Positions 43,997-52,643 of a stretch of 64,000 nucleotides of DNA are shown piece by piece. The translations under genes and the position numbers were made by a program. Source of the stretch: Martinezella miluonensis (lineage in GTDB: Bacteria; Pseudomonadota; Alphaproteobacteria; Rhizobiales; Rhizobiaceae). The first letter of the stretch is position 1. Each line of letters opens with the position of its first letter. The stretch spans positions 62,001 to 126,000 of the forward strand of contig NZ_FMAH01000010.1 in the NCBI RefSeq assembly GCF_900094545.1, read 5' to 3'. Under the pieces are notes generated by a model. It worked only from the letters and a program-made list of their open reading frames with translations, was not told the DNA's origin and did not search any database.

Positions 43997-44691
43997 CAGC
44001 CTGCCAGCTCCTTGTAGAGAGCAATGGCTTCGGCGGCCGGAGCATCGGCCACCAGGCGGCCTTGGTCGAACAGCAGCACCCGATCGAAATCCTCGACCAG
44101 CGGCAGGTCATGGCTGATGACGATGACGGCCTCGGGCAGCCCTGCGATGGTCTTCTGCACCAATGCCCGGTTTTTGAGGTCGAGCTGGTTGGTTGGTTCG
44201 TCGAGGATCAGGATGTCGGGGCCGGTGACCAGCACCGAGCAGAGGGCAGCCATCTGCAATTCTCCGCCGGAAAGCTCGTGGGCGCGCCGTGCGCCGAGAT
44301 GGCTGACGCCGAACCGGTCGAGAATGTTCTCGACGGCCGCCTCGATCTGTGTCTTGCCGTATCCGCGCGCCTTCAGCCCGAAGGCGATGTCGTCGCGCAC
44401 GATGGGCAGGATGATCTGGTTCTGCGGCGACTGGAAGATATAGCCGACTTTTCCGAGCACTTCACTGGCGTCACCGACCGTGTCGAACCCATCGACCACG
44501 ATGCGTCCGGTCGTCGGCTTGACGAGCCCGTTGATCAGCCGCGCAAAGGTGGTCTTGCCGGAACCGTTAAGGCCGATCACACCGATGCGGCGCTCCCGAA
44601 GCGCCAGGCTGAGCGGAAACAGCGCGGTGCGCGTGCCATAATCGACACCGGCATTGTCGAAGCGAATATCCAAGCGGCTTCCCCGTCCCAT
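43996..44691 (-). CDS. bioM: Biotin ECF transporter ATPase component
   Basis: 231-aa ABC ATPase powering biotin uptake with BioN and BioY. Walker A is GLNGSGKT (residues 40-47), the Q-loop is FQSPQNQI, the signature is ELSGGELQM, Walker B is ILILDEPTNQLD, and the H-loop follows in VIVISHDLPLVE. Length is typical. It is the first gene of the bioMNY operon; the upstream region (44698-44832) is filled by a mosaic palindromic repeat, with no biotin repressor site recognised by me. Confidence 0.93.
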   Translation of the reverse strand: MGRGSRLDIRFDNAGVDYGTRTALFPLSLALRERRIGVIGLNGSGKTTFARLINGLVKPTTGRIVVDGFDTVGDASEVLGKVGYIFQSPQNQIILPIVRDDIAFGLKARGYGKTQIEAAVENILDRFGVSHLGARRAHELSGGELQMAALCSVLVTGPDILILDEPTNQLDLKNRALVQKTIAGLPEAVIVISHDLPLVEDFDRVLLFDQGRLVADAPAAEAIALYKELAG

Positions 44692-44697
44692 GATACT

Positions 44698-44832
44698 GGA
44701 GCGGTTCAGCGCTTCACGGAACCTCTGAACCGCTCTATCTCTTTATTTCAAGCAATTCCGGACGGAAAACCGCTGCACACTTTTCCTGGAATTGCTCTAT
44801 CGCGGAGCTATAGCGCATCGCATCGATTTATC
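44698..44832. repeat. RIME-like mosaic palindromic element upstream of bioM
   Basis: Three modules in a row: GAGCGGTTCAG (44699-44709) pairs with CTGAACCGCTC (44725-44735); AGCAATTCC (44751-44759) pairs with GGAATTGCT (44788-44796); then a degenerate AGCTATAGCGCATCGC segment resembling part of the element at 3091-3133. It fills the gap between the divergent bioM and AlkX-like genes and so probably contributes to both leaders. Confidence 0.7.
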
Positions 44833-44880
44833 AAATCAATGCCTCTTTGAACGCATGGGAATTTATGCCTATGATCCGCC

Positions 44881-46086
44881 ATGACGAATCTGCTTTCGAA
44901 TCGTGACGCCCGCCGCGTGTTCCTTGCCAAGCAGGGGCTCGCCAATCCGCCGAACCGCGCCTTGACCAAGGCGGGGTTGCTGCAGCTCATTAATGACATC
45001 GGTTTCGTGCAGGTGGACAGCATCGCCACCGTGGAGCGCGCCCATCATCAGATCCTGTTTTCGCGCAACCAGACCTATCGACGAGAGCATCTGACGGAGC
45101 TCTTGGAAAAGGATGGCGCACTCTTCGAGAACTGGACTCATGATGCCTCCATCCTCCCGAGCGCCTTTTTCGTCTACTGGAAGCATCGCTTTCGCCGCGA
45201 AGAAGTGACGATCGTCGAACGGTGGCGCAAATGGCGCGGGGAGGGCTTCGAGGCCGCCTTCGAGGAAACCTACGAGCGTGTGCTGAAGAACGGCGCCATC
45301 ACCGCCCGTGAAGTCAAGGCGGAGGATCACGTCTCCGGTGGCTGGTGGAATTGGCACCCGAATAAGACGGCGCTCGAATATTTCTGGCGTACCGGCAAAT
45401 TCGCCATCGCCGGCCGCACCAATTTCCAGAAGGTCTACGATCTCGTCGAACGCGTGCTGCCGAGCCGTTTCCATGAGCCGGAAGTGGAGCATGACGAGTT
45501 CGTCGACTGGGCCTGCCGCAGCGCGCTGCAGCGCCTGGGCTTTGCCACCTCGGGTGAAATCGCTGCCTTCTGGGATCTTGTCAAACCCCATGAGGCCAAG
45601 GCCTGGGTCGAGACGCATCGTGACGAATTGACGGATGTGCTGATCGAGCCTGCCGGCGGCGGCAAGCCGCGCCCATCCCTTGCCTTCACGCAATTCCATG
45701 CAACGCTCGATGATCATCCGGAAGCGCCGGCGCGCATCCGCATCCTCAGCCCCTTCGACCCGATGTTGCGAGACAGAGACCGCACCGAACGTCTCTTCGG
45801 TTTCTTCTACCGCATCGAGATCTTCGTGCCGGAACCGAAGCGCGAATACGGCTATTATGTCTTCCCGCTGCTGGAGGGAGACCGGCTGATCGGACGGATC
45901 GACATGAAGGCCGATCGCAAGTTGGGCACTCTGGACGTCAAGCGCCTGTGGCTGGAGCCGGGTATTAAGGCCTCGGCCGGCCGGCTGGAGAAGCTGGAGG
46001 CCGAGCTGGACCGCGTCGCTCGCTTCGCCGGCGTCGAAAAGGTCGTCTTTCTCGAGGGGTGGCGGGGCTCACCACCTCCGCCTTGA
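44881..46086 (+). CDS. AlkX/YcaQ-like winged-helix DNA glycosylase
   Basis: 401-aa HTH_42-family protein. Members of this family unhook interstrand crosslinks or remove alkylated bases. The catalytic-type motif is Q44-V45-D46 in GFVQVDSIATVERAHHQIL (QXD variant; the E. coli enzyme has QXQ). Other conserved parts are LFENWTHDASILP, GGWWNWHPNKTALEYFWRTGK, RILSPFDPMLRDRDRTERLFGF and EGDRLIGRIDMKADRK. No signal peptide or membrane segment. Nearby repeats, not DNA-repair genes, flank it, so no operon context helps. QXD members may have a different lesion preference (family knowledge, recalled). Confidence 0.87.
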   Translation: MTNLLSNRDARRVFLAKQGLANPPNRALTKAGLLQLINDIGFVQVDSIATVERAHHQILFSRNQTYRREHLTELLEKDGALFENWTHDASILPSAFFVYWKHRFRREEVTIVERWRKWRGEGFEAAFEETYERVLKNGAITAREVKAEDHVSGGWWNWHPNKTALEYFWRTGKFAIAGRTNFQKVYDLVERVLPSRFHEPEVEHDEFVDWACRSALQRLGFATSGEIAAFWDLVKPHEAKAWVETHRDELTDVLIEPAGGGKPRPSLAFTQFHATLDDHPEAPARIRILSPFDPMLRDRDRTERLFGFFYRIEIFVPEPKREYGYYVFPLLEGDRLIGRIDMKADRKLGTLDVKRLWLEPGIKASAGRLEKLEAELDRVARFAGVEKVVFLEGWRGSPPPP

Positions 46087-46195
46087 GAGGGGAGATCGCC
46101 CGGAACACACGGGGTGGGGTGACCCTGAGTGCGGAGAGACATCGCCTCACCCCGGAGCTCTGCTCCGACCCTCCCGGTCAAGAGCAGGGCGAATT

Positions 46196-47299
46196 TCAGC
46201 AGATTTCCGTCTTGGCGATCTTGATGCCAAAACCTTCGAGGCCGACATAGTGCCGCTCGCGGCTGGTAAGCAGCTTGATCGAGGTGACGCCGAGATCCTT
46301 CAGGATCTGTGCACCCAGGCCGATTTCCAGCCATTCGTTCTCGCGCGTCTGGGCTTCGGCATGGGCTTCGCGGCCGGTCTGGCGCGATTTGCGGCCGTTG
46401 TCGAAATGGCCGACGCCGACGGAGCCTTCGCGCAGATAGACGATGATGCCGCGGCCCTCTTCGGCAATCTTCTGCATGTAGAAATCGACCGGGCTGCTCT
46501 TGCCGAAAATATCATCGGCGACGTTTTCCGGATGCAGGCGCACCGGTATGTCGATGCCGTCGCGGATATCGCCGAAGACGACGGCGAGATGCTGCATCGG
46601 GTCCCAGGGCAGCGAATAGGTATGTGCGCGCGCCTTGCCGAACGGCGTCTCGATATCGAAGCTGTTGCCGAGTTCGATCAGCGTTTCCTTGCGCTGGCGA
46701 TAGGCGATGAGATCGGCGACGGAGACAAGCTTCAGGCCGTTCTGTTCGGCGAATTCCACCACCTGCTGGCCGCGTGTCACCGTGCCGTCGTCATTGACGA
46801 GCTCGCTGATGACGCCGATCGGCGGCAGGCCGGCAAGCTTGCAGAGGTCGACGGCAGCTTCCGTATGGCCGGAGCGCATGAGCACGCCGCCCTCGCGGGC
46901 AACGAGCGGGAAGATATGGCCGGGACGGACGAAATCGGTGGGCCCGACATTCGGATTGGCGAGGTTGCGCACCGTCAGCGTCCGGTCGTCGGCGGAAATG
47001 CCCGTGGTGGTGCCATGCTTGAAGTCGACGGAGACGGTGAAGGCTGTCGTGTGGGCGGAATCGTTCTCCGCTACCATGGCGTTGAGGTTCAGGCGCTTGG
47101 CTTCCTCTCGCGGCATCGGCGTGCAGACGATGCCCGAGGTGTGCCGAACGATGAAGGCCATCTTATCCGGCGTGCAGTGAACCGCCGCGACGATCAGGTC
47201 GCCTTCGTTTTCACGATCGTTATCATCCATGACCACGACGATTTCGCCGGCCTCGAAGGCCCGGATGGCATCGACAACACGCTTCTGGTCGTAAGGCAT
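46196..47299 (-). CDS. ribB: 3,4-dihydroxy-2-butanone-4-phosphate synthase with degenerate RibA domain
   Basis: 367-aa two-domain protein. The RibB half (about 1-200) has the acidic DDNDRENEGD, the HTSGIVC and GHTEAAVDL motifs and should make the four-carbon precursor of riboflavin from ribulose 5-phosphate. The C-terminal half has the RibA fold (about 205-367), but all three zinc cysteines of GTP cyclohydrolase II are absent: the canonical HSEC-type segment is HPENVADDIFGKSSPVDF here. It is therefore a RibBX-like protein and cannot be a normal cyclohydrolase; a separate RibA is expected elsewhere. It lies 10 bases after aroC on the same strand. Confidence 0.93.
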   Translation of the reverse strand: MPYDQKRVVDAIRAFEAGEIVVVMDDNDRENEGDLIVAAVHCTPDKMAFIVRHTSGIVCTPMPREEAKRLNLNAMVAENDSAHTTAFTVSVDFKHGTTTGISADDRTLTVRNLANPNVGPTDFVRPGHIFPLVAREGGVLMRSGHTEAAVDLCKLAGLPPIGVISELVNDDGTVTRGQQVVEFAEQNGLKLVSVADLIAYRQRKETLIELGNSFDIETPFGKARAHTYSLPWDPMQHLAVVFGDIRDGIDIPVRLHPENVADDIFGKSSPVDFYMQKIAEEGRGIIVYLREGSVGVGHFDNGRKSRQTGREAHAEAQTRENEWLEIGLGAQILKDLGVTSIKLLTSRERHYVGLEGFGIKIAKTEIC

Positions 47300-47309
47300 C
47301 TAGAAATTC

Positions 47310-48407
47310 CTATCTCTGCTGGCCCGTCTGGCCGCGATCCCTCAGATAATGGTCGGCAACGGCGCAAGCAACCATCGCTTCGCCGATCGGCACGGCACGA
47401 ATGCCGACGCACGGATCGTGACGGCCCTTGGTGCGCACATCGACATTGTGGCCATCGGCATCGATCGACTGGCGTTCGGTCAGGATCGAAGAGGTCGGCT
47501 TGATGGCGAAGCGGGCGATCACCGGCTCGCCGGTGGAAATGCCGCCGAGGATGCCGCCGGCATGATTGGACAGGAAGATGCGCTTGCCGTCATTGCCCAT
47601 GCGCATCTCGTCGGCATTCTCCTCGCCTGTCAGCTCGGCAGAGGCAAAGCCTTCACCGATTTCGACGCCCTTGACGGCGTTGATCGACATCAGCAGCGAG
47701 GCGATATCCTGATCGAGCTTGCCGTAGATCGGTGCGCCGAGACCGGCCGGCACGCCTTCGGCCACGACTTCTACCACAGCGCCGATCGAGGAGCCGGCCT
47801 TGCGGATACCATCGAGATACTCTTCCCACACCGGCACGATTTCCGGATCGGGGGCGAAGAAGGGGTTCTGATCGACCTTAGTCCAATCCCAGTTGGCGCG
47901 GTTGATCTTGTGCTTGCCGATCTGTACCAGCGCGCCGCGGATCGTCACGCCGGGCACGACGAGGCGGGCAATGCCGCCGGCAGCAACGCGTGCGGCTGTT
48001 TCGCGCGCCGACGAGCGCCCGCCGCCGCGATAGTCGCGAATGCCGTATTTGACGTCATAGGTGTAGTCGGCATGGCCTGGGCGGTAACGCCGCGCGATCT
48101 CGCCGTAATCCTTCGAGCGCTGGTCGGTATTCTCGATCAGCATCGAGATCGGCGTGCCCGTCGAGATCATGGTCTCGCCGTCCTCGTCCATCATCACCCC
48201 GGACAGCACCTTGACGAGATCGTCCTCGCGCCGCTGCGTGACGAAGCGTGATTGTCCCGGCTTGCGCTTGTCGAGCCAGACCTGAAGATCCTCGAGCTTG
48301 AAGCGGAGACCTGGAGGGCAGCCGTCGACGACACAGCCGAGTGCCGGGCCGTGGCTTTCGCCCCAGGTGGTGACGCGGAAGAGGTGACCGAAAGTATTGT
48401 GCGACAT
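47310..48407 (-). CDS. aroC: Chorismate synthase
   Basis: 365-aa FMN-dependent enzyme that converts EPSP to chorismate, the last shared step of aromatic amino acid synthesis. Unmistakable motifs: [38 protein letters not shown] segment, [38 protein letters not shown] (short parts quoted in family order), and the C-terminal KPTSSI and [18 protein letters not shown]. Start: ATG 48407 coincides with the family N-terminus; the frame continues upstream to 48644 without support. The ribB stop/start gap is 10 bases, so aroC-ribB form one unit. Confidence 0.97.
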   Translation of the reverse strand: MSHNTFGHLFRVTTWGESHGPALGCVVDGCPPGLRFKLEDLQVWLDKRKPGQSRFVTQRREDDLVKVLSGVMMDEDGETMISTGTPISMLIENTDQRSKDYGEIARRYRPGHADYTYDVKYGIRDYRGGGRSSARETAARVAAGGIARLVVPGVTIRGALVQIGKHKINRANWDWTKVDQNPFFAPDPEIVPVWEEYLDGIRKAGSSIGAVVEVVAEGVPAGLGAPIYGKLDQDIASLLMSINAVKGVEIGEGFASAELTGEENADEMRMGNDGKRIFLSNHAGGILGGISTGEPVIARFAIKPTSSILTERQSIDADGHNVDVRTKGRHDPCVGIRAVPIGEAMVACAVADHYLRDRGQTGQQR

Positions 48408-48717
48408 GAAAAACGACCGGATTGGTGCGGCCTGACGAACAGACCGCGTCTTGTCTCTTGCGATTGTGGCCCACTCATAGGCCAAAAAGCCGGTAAGACA
48501 AAATCTTTCTTTCCGTTGCCGCAGGACCGGCGCTTGGCTCCCATCTTGCACCGACCATCGGCATGGTAAACAAAGATTAATCCGAATTGTGGATTGTGAC
48601 GAGACATTCATCAATTGGGCGGGCGAAGTCACTATTGGGGGCAACTTCCGCCATATTCGACGTGTTTTCTACGCCGCATAAGAAATCACGAGCAAATTGA
48701 CCTGAAGGGTAACGACC
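48408..48717. other. Divergent promoter region of aroC and DUF1344 genes
   Basis: 310 bases with no gene seen. A small inverted repeat AATCC / GGATT occurs around 48580-48596. No operator or riboswitch could be recognised. Confidence 0.35.
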
Positions 48718-48978
48718 ATGCGCTTTTTCGTAGCGACGCTTTTAGCAACGGCAAGCCTGCTTGCTCCCGTCGCTGGCTTTGCCGAGAGCGCGGATGTCGA
48801 GGCAACGATCAAGAAGGTCGATACGAAGAATTTCAGCATCACGCTGGATGATGGCAAGAACTATCAGGTTCCCGAGGATTTTGATTTCAACGGCCTGCAG
48901 GCCGGCGTCAAGGTCGTGGTCTTCTACACGGAAGTCGACGGCAAGCGCGTCGTCAACGATCTCGATATCGTCCAGTAA
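48718..48978 (+). CDS. DUF1344 small secreted protein
   Basis: 86-aa protein: signal peptide about 1-22 (MRFFVATLLATASLLAPVAGFA) followed by the DUF1344 core (VEATIKKVDTKNFSITLDDGKNYQVPEDFDF) in which short beta strands form a small OB-like barrel. Family members are periplasmic and of unknown function. Start ATG 48718 has GAAGGG nine bases upstream. It is alone and divergent from aroC. Confidence 0.85.
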   Translation: MRFFVATLLATASLLAPVAGFAESADVEATIKKVDTKNFSITLDDGKNYQVPEDFDFNGLQAGVKVVVFYTEVDGKRVVNDLDIVQ

Positions 48979-49039
48979 ATGCTGACGCCACTAGGCTGCC
49001 GGCGGCTCATGGGCACCGTGGCAATGTGTGATTTCATAT

Positions 49040-49078
49040 AATTCCGGTCGAAGAAAGCCGCCGACTCTTCCCGGAAAT
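49040..49078. repeat. Degenerate copy of the RIME-like palindrome
   Basis: AATTCCGG (49040-49047) and CCGGAAAT (49071-49078) form the arms of a degraded copy of the second module of the element at 44751-44796, sitting just before the histidine phosphatase stop codon and after the DUF1344 gene. Confidence 0.45.
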
Positions 49079-49081
49079 ATC

Positions 49082-49678
49082 TTAGATCCAGCCGATAATC
49101 TTCATTTGCGGATCGACCTTCAGGATCTGGTCCTGATGGATCGGGATTTCGGCCGCCTCTTCCTTCGCAACATCGCCGATCAGACGGAATAGCGTGCGGA
49201 TGACGCCGCCATGCGTGACGCAGACGGTTGGCCGGTCGACTGAGGCCAACCAGGAGCCCACGCGCCAGGAGAGGATTTCGTAGCTTTCGGCGTCATCGCC
49301 GGGTGGGATGAAATCCCATTTATTCGCCTTGCGCTCTGCAAGCCGGTCAGGCTGCGTTGCCTTCAGTTCCTTGAGGGTAAAGCCTTCCCAGGCGCCGAAC
49401 GACAGCTCGATCAGCCTGTCGTCGGTGAGATAGTCCTTGGGCGGCAGGCCGATGGCCTGCCGGGCGATTTCCATGGTCTCGCGCGTGCGCCGCATCGGGC
49501 TGGCGATGAAATCGAAAGGTCGGTTTTCGAATGCGAGGATTTCGGCGAGGTCGATGCCGTTCTGCCGCGCCTGTTCGCGGCCGATGGCATTGAGATCGAT
49601 GTCCTTCTGCCCCTGCAGGCGGCGCTCGGCATTCCAGTCGGTCTGACCGTGACGTATCACATAGAGGATGGGCGCCAC
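49082..49678 (-). CDS. Histidine phosphatase family protein
   Basis: 198-aa member of the phosphoglycerate-mutase superfamily. The catalytic R9-H10-G11 (YVIRHGQTDWN) is present, with PMRRTRETMEIA, the acid residue region SFGAWEG and the second His in CVTHGGVIRTLF. The substrate is not evident; such proteins include alpha-ribazole phosphatases, fructose-bisphosphatases and mutases. Start: GTG at 49678, preceded by AGGAAG at seven bases. It follows fabI by 18 bases on the same strand, so the two are probably cotranscribed. Confidence 0.9.
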   Translation of the reverse strand: MAPILYVIRHGQTDWNAERRLQGQKDIDLNAIGREQARQNGIDLAEILAFENRPFDFIASPMRRTRETMEIARQAIGLPPKDYLTDDRLIELSFGAWEGFTLKELKATQPDRLAERKANKWDFIPPGDDAESYEILSWRVGSWLASVDRPTVCVTHGGVIRTLFRLIGDVAKEEAAEIPIHQDQILKVDPQMKIIGWI

Positions 49679-49696
49679 GGTCAGTCTTCCTGTTGA

Positions 49697-50515
49697 TCAG
49701 TCCTTCGCCACGGAAATGTCGGGCGCGTCCACAGCCTTCATGCCGACTGTGTGATAGCCGGAATCGACGTGATGGATTTCGCCTGTGACAGCCGTCGACA
49801 GGTCGGACAGAAGGTAGAGGGCGGAGTTGCCGACCTCGTCGATCGTAACGGTCCGCTTCAGCGGCGCGTTGTACTCGTTCCACTTCAGTATATAGCGGAA
49901 GTCGCCGATGCCGGAAGCTGCGAGCGTCTTGATCGGGCCTGCCGAAATCGCATTGACGCGAATGCCGCGGCTACCGAGATCGACTGCGAGGTAGCGCACG
50001 CTTGCTTCCAGAGCAGCCTTGGCGACACCCATGACGTTATAATGCGGCATGACCTTCTCCGCACCGTAATAGGTGAGGGTGATCATCGAGCCGCCGTCAT
50101 TCATGATTCGCTCGGCGCGCTGTGCGACGGCCGTGAACGAATAGACGGAGATGTCCATCGTCTTGGTGAAGTTGTCGCGGCTGGTATCGAGGTAACGGCC
50201 GGTCAACTCATCCTTGTCGGAGAAGGCGATCGCGTGCACGATGAAATCGATCTTGCCCCACTTTGCTTCCAGCGCGTCGATAACGGCGTCGATCGTTGAC
50301 GGCTCGGTCACGTCGCAATGGCCTGCCATGAAGGCGCCGAGTTCCTGAGCGAGCGGCTCGACGCGCTTCTTCAGAGCGTCGCCCTGCCATGTCAATGCGA
50401 TCTCGGCTCCGGCATCCGAACAGGCCTTGGCAATACCCCACGCTATCGAACGGTTGTTTGCTACGCCGAGGATGACGCCGCGCTTGCCTGCCATGAGGCC
50501 AGTGGATTGAGCCAT
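49697..50515 (-). CDS. fabI: Enoyl-[acyl-carrier-protein] reductase (NADH)
   Basis: 272-aa short-chain dehydrogenase-type enzyme completing each round of fatty acid elongation. Nucleotide-binding GKRGVILGVANNRSIAWGIA, the catalytic Tyr-x6-Lys as Y159-N-V-M-G-V-A-K166, and the FabI-specific SDKDELTGRYLDTSRDNF, ISAGPIKTLAASGI and GIGDF segments are clear. Alphaproteobacteria often have two FabI genes; this one is of the standard type. Ribosome binding site AAGGGAG upstream. It lies downstream of the DnaJ-class gene and upstream of a histidine phosphatase, an arrangement conserved in rhizobia. Confidence 0.95.
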   Translation of the reverse strand: MAQSTGLMAGKRGVILGVANNRSIAWGIAKACSDAGAEIALTWQGDALKKRVEPLAQELGAFMAGHCDVTEPSTIDAVIDALEAKWGKIDFIVHAIAFSDKDELTGRYLDTSRDNFTKTMDISVYSFTAVAQRAERIMNDGGSMITLTYYGAEKVMPHYNVMGVAKAALEASVRYLAVDLGSRGIRVNAISAGPIKTLAASGIGDFRYILKWNEYNAPLKRTVTIDEVGNSALYLLSDLSTAVTGEIHHVDSGYHTVGMKAVDAPDISVAKD

Positions 50516-50637
50516 ATTCTGCTCCCTTGAACTTTCGAATGACCCTGCCTATGGCATAGGCCGTTCCCCTGTTCAAGCATCGTAAAGATCATCAACTGTT
50601 AGGGATCGTAACAAAGGGTGCTGTTGTCACCAAAATT

Positions 50638-51816
50638 TCACAGGAAAAGCCCTTCGCGCATGCTGCGCATCAGGTCTGTAATCTTGTCGTCTGGTTTTTC
50701 CCAAAGCATCAGCCGCAATTCGACGACAAGATCGCCCTTGCCGCCACTGCCGTCAGGCAATCCCTCGCCGGGAATACGAACGATCTGATCCGAGCCGGAC
50801 CATGCCGGTACCGTAAGTCTGACCTGACCGTTCAGCCCTTCGACCGTGGTTTCGCAGCCGAGCACGGCATTTTCTATCGTCACGGGCAGTGTGGTGCGAA
50901 CGTTATGGCCATCGAGCGTGAAGCGGCTGTCGGTGGACAAATGGATGGTGACGGCGACATCGCCGCGCAGCATTCCCGGCAGCTTCAATCCCTGGCCCTT
51001 CAGGTGAAGCACCTGGCCGTTGCTGATATCCGTCGTTGCCTGGAAGCGCGCCTCGCGACCGTCGGACAGAGGCACGGTCATCCAGCGCGCCTTCAGCATG
51101 TCGTCGAGCGCCACGGTCGCTTCGGCAGCGACTTCCGGCGTCTTTTCCGGTGGCTTCTCCTGAACATTGCTGCCGGTAATACGGCGCACGAACGAGCTTA
51201 GAATGCCGAATGCCGAGCGCGAGCTTACCGAGCCGGTTCCCGTTGCCAGCAGTTCCTCTTCGACCTGTGCCTCTTCGGTGGTGGTCGTGTCGGCTTCCTG
51301 CGGCTTGCCGGCTTGCTGCTTACCGGCTTGCTGTGCAACCGCCTCGGCCGTGGCCTGCTCCTGCTGCGTGCGGGCGGCTTTTGCGCCGAAGATGCGCTCG
51401 ACCACGTCCTCGGGCGACTCGTTCGTGGCCGTCTGCTGACTGGACGCGGCAGCGGCTGCGGCCGCCTTGCGGGCGTTTGCCCGGGCCAGTTCCTCCATGA
51501 CTTTTTCAGCATTGGCACGTGCAGCCCTGGCGCGCTCGGCCATTTCGCGCGCCGCCTGGCGCTGCTGTATGATCGTCTGCTCGGTGCTCTGGCCTTTTGC
51601 TTCGGCCATGCGGGCGATCTGGTCGTAGCGGCTGCGCTTTTGCGGGTCCTTCAGCGTCTCGTATGCCCGGCCGATCTCGGCGAAACGCTCGGTGGCGGTT
51701 GGATCGCCCATATTGTGATCGGGGTGGGCCGTTTTTGCGAGGTTGCGCCATGCGGACTTTATCTCGTCCGCCCCGGCATCCTTCTTTACGCCCAGCACCT
51801 TGTAAGGATCACGCAT
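50638..51816 (-). CDS. DnaJ-class (type B, CbpA-like) molecular chaperone
   Basis: 392-aa J-domain protein. The J domain is at residues 1-70 (PYKVLGVKKDAGADEIKSAWRNLAK, HPD at 31-33), followed by a long Ala/Gln/Glu-rich linker (about 85-210) and two C-terminal substrate-binding beta domains (LKARWMTVPLSDGREARF, GTVALDDML-like and DGHNVRTTLPVTIENAVLG). No zinc-binding CxxCxGxG repeats, so it is a type II/CbpA-like DnaJ rather than a full DnaJ. It would stimulate a DnaK-type ATPase. Start ATG 51816; the first 18 residues of the longer frame have no J-domain match. Confidence 0.9.
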   Translation of the reverse strand: MRDPYKVLGVKKDAGADEIKSAWRNLAKTAHPDHNMGDPTATERFAEIGRAYETLKDPQKRSRYDQIARMAEAKGQSTEQTIIQQRQAAREMAERARAARANAEKVMEELARANARKAAAAAAASSQQTATNESPEDVVERIFGAKAARTQQEQATAEAVAQQAGKQQAGKPQEADTTTTEEAQVEEELLATGTGSVSSRSAFGILSSFVRRITGSNVQEKPPEKTPEVAAEATVALDDMLKARWMTVPLSDGREARFQATTDISNGQVLHLKGQGLKLPGMLRGDVAVTIHLSTDSRFTLDGHNVRTTLPVTIENAVLGCETTVEGLNGQVRLTVPAWSGSDQIVRIPGEGLPDGSGGKGDLVVELRLMLWEKPDDKITDLMRSMREGLFL

Positions 51817-52120
51817 CTTTCCCGCCACTGTTTCATGGGTGTGCCCGGCACCGTAGGAGCATCCCAGCAAAATAAATTCATGGTCCGCGCTTCGCTGTCC
51901 TGCGCCCTTTAAGAGGCAAGGTCGTTGCGCGTATGAAATGATCCTGCGGGAAAAGTTGCTAATCAGGCGTTACGCCTGGTGGGAGCGGACAATGGCCATT
52001 TTGCGAGATGGTTAGCCGATTGCTAACGACGGGCGCGTGAAACTGGAGTAGCATGCCATATGTATTGTGGCGGCCGTCGAGCCGGACTGCCCTGGCTTTG
52101 GGAAGCTAGAAAAGTGCTAA
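51817..52120. other. Leader region between DnaJ-class and lipoprotein genes
   Basis: 304 bases without a gene. Two inverted repeats: CAGGCG-TTA-CGCCTG (51964-51978) and GTTAGC-N5-GCTAAC (52011-52027). They are upstream of the DnaJ-class gene on its strand and could be operators or a terminator for the lipoprotein gene. Confidence 0.35.
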
Positions 52121-52579
52121 TCAGCCGGCCTGCTGAAAGCTCAGCAATTGCCATTCGCCTTGGCCGACGAGGCAGGTTCTGCCGGAGAAGTTGGCGATGC
52201 CGTCATAGGAATGGCGGGTTGTACGGAATTGGCGGCAGACCACGCCCGAGGCATTGTTTTCGACGATCATGTCGATGACGCCGGCGCTGCCCGTGGAAGC
52301 ATTGGCCCAGGGAATCGACTGGCCGTTGAGCTTGTGAAGATCCGCCGAAGTTACGGCGTTGCGCACTGTGGCTTCGTCGGAGATACTATCGGTGGTTACA
52401 GGGGCGGTCGGCACTGTGCCGGTCGAGACGCTGCGGTCCACTTTCGCTGAGCTGAGATAGTCCATCCCTCCGCCAACGCAGCCGCCAAGGGTGAAAAGGG
52501 AGACAAGGGCGATAGCCATCGTCGCGTCTTTTGCAAGCTTGCGCTTTGTATGAACGGTCGACTTTGCTATGACTTCCAC
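52121..52579 (-). CDS. Surface lipoprotein, RT0821/Lpp0805-type
   Basis: 152-aa protein with a basic N-terminus, hydrophobic run and lipobox LGGC (around residues 31-34), so probably an outer-membrane lipoprotein. After a Ser/Thr-rich stretch the C-terminal half is a small antigen-like domain (GQSIPWANASTGSAGVIDMIVENNASG-type, VCRQFRTTRHSYDGIANFSGRTC) with two cysteines. Function unknown. The start is uncertain: a GTG at 52579 is used here, while the ATG at residue 21 would shorten the signal peptide. It is divergent from pdxH. Confidence 0.75.
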   Translation of the reverse strand: MEVIAKSTVHTKRKLAKDATMAIALVSLFTLGGCVGGGMDYLSSAKVDRSVSTGTVPTAPVTTDSISDEATVRNAVTSADLHKLNGQSIPWANASTGSAGVIDMIVENNASGVVCRQFRTTRHSYDGIANFSGRTCLVGQGEWQLLSFQQAG

Positions 52580-52643
52580 CCGAATATTTCGGCCAGCCTG
52601 AGAGGCCGACTGTTTCTAGGAATTGCGGAGTATTTAAACTAAT

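Noticed and set aside
44820..44845. A TTTATCAAATCAATG stretch as an FNR/FixK box
   Set aside because: Arms do not match TTGAT-N4-ATCAA in spacing or sequence.
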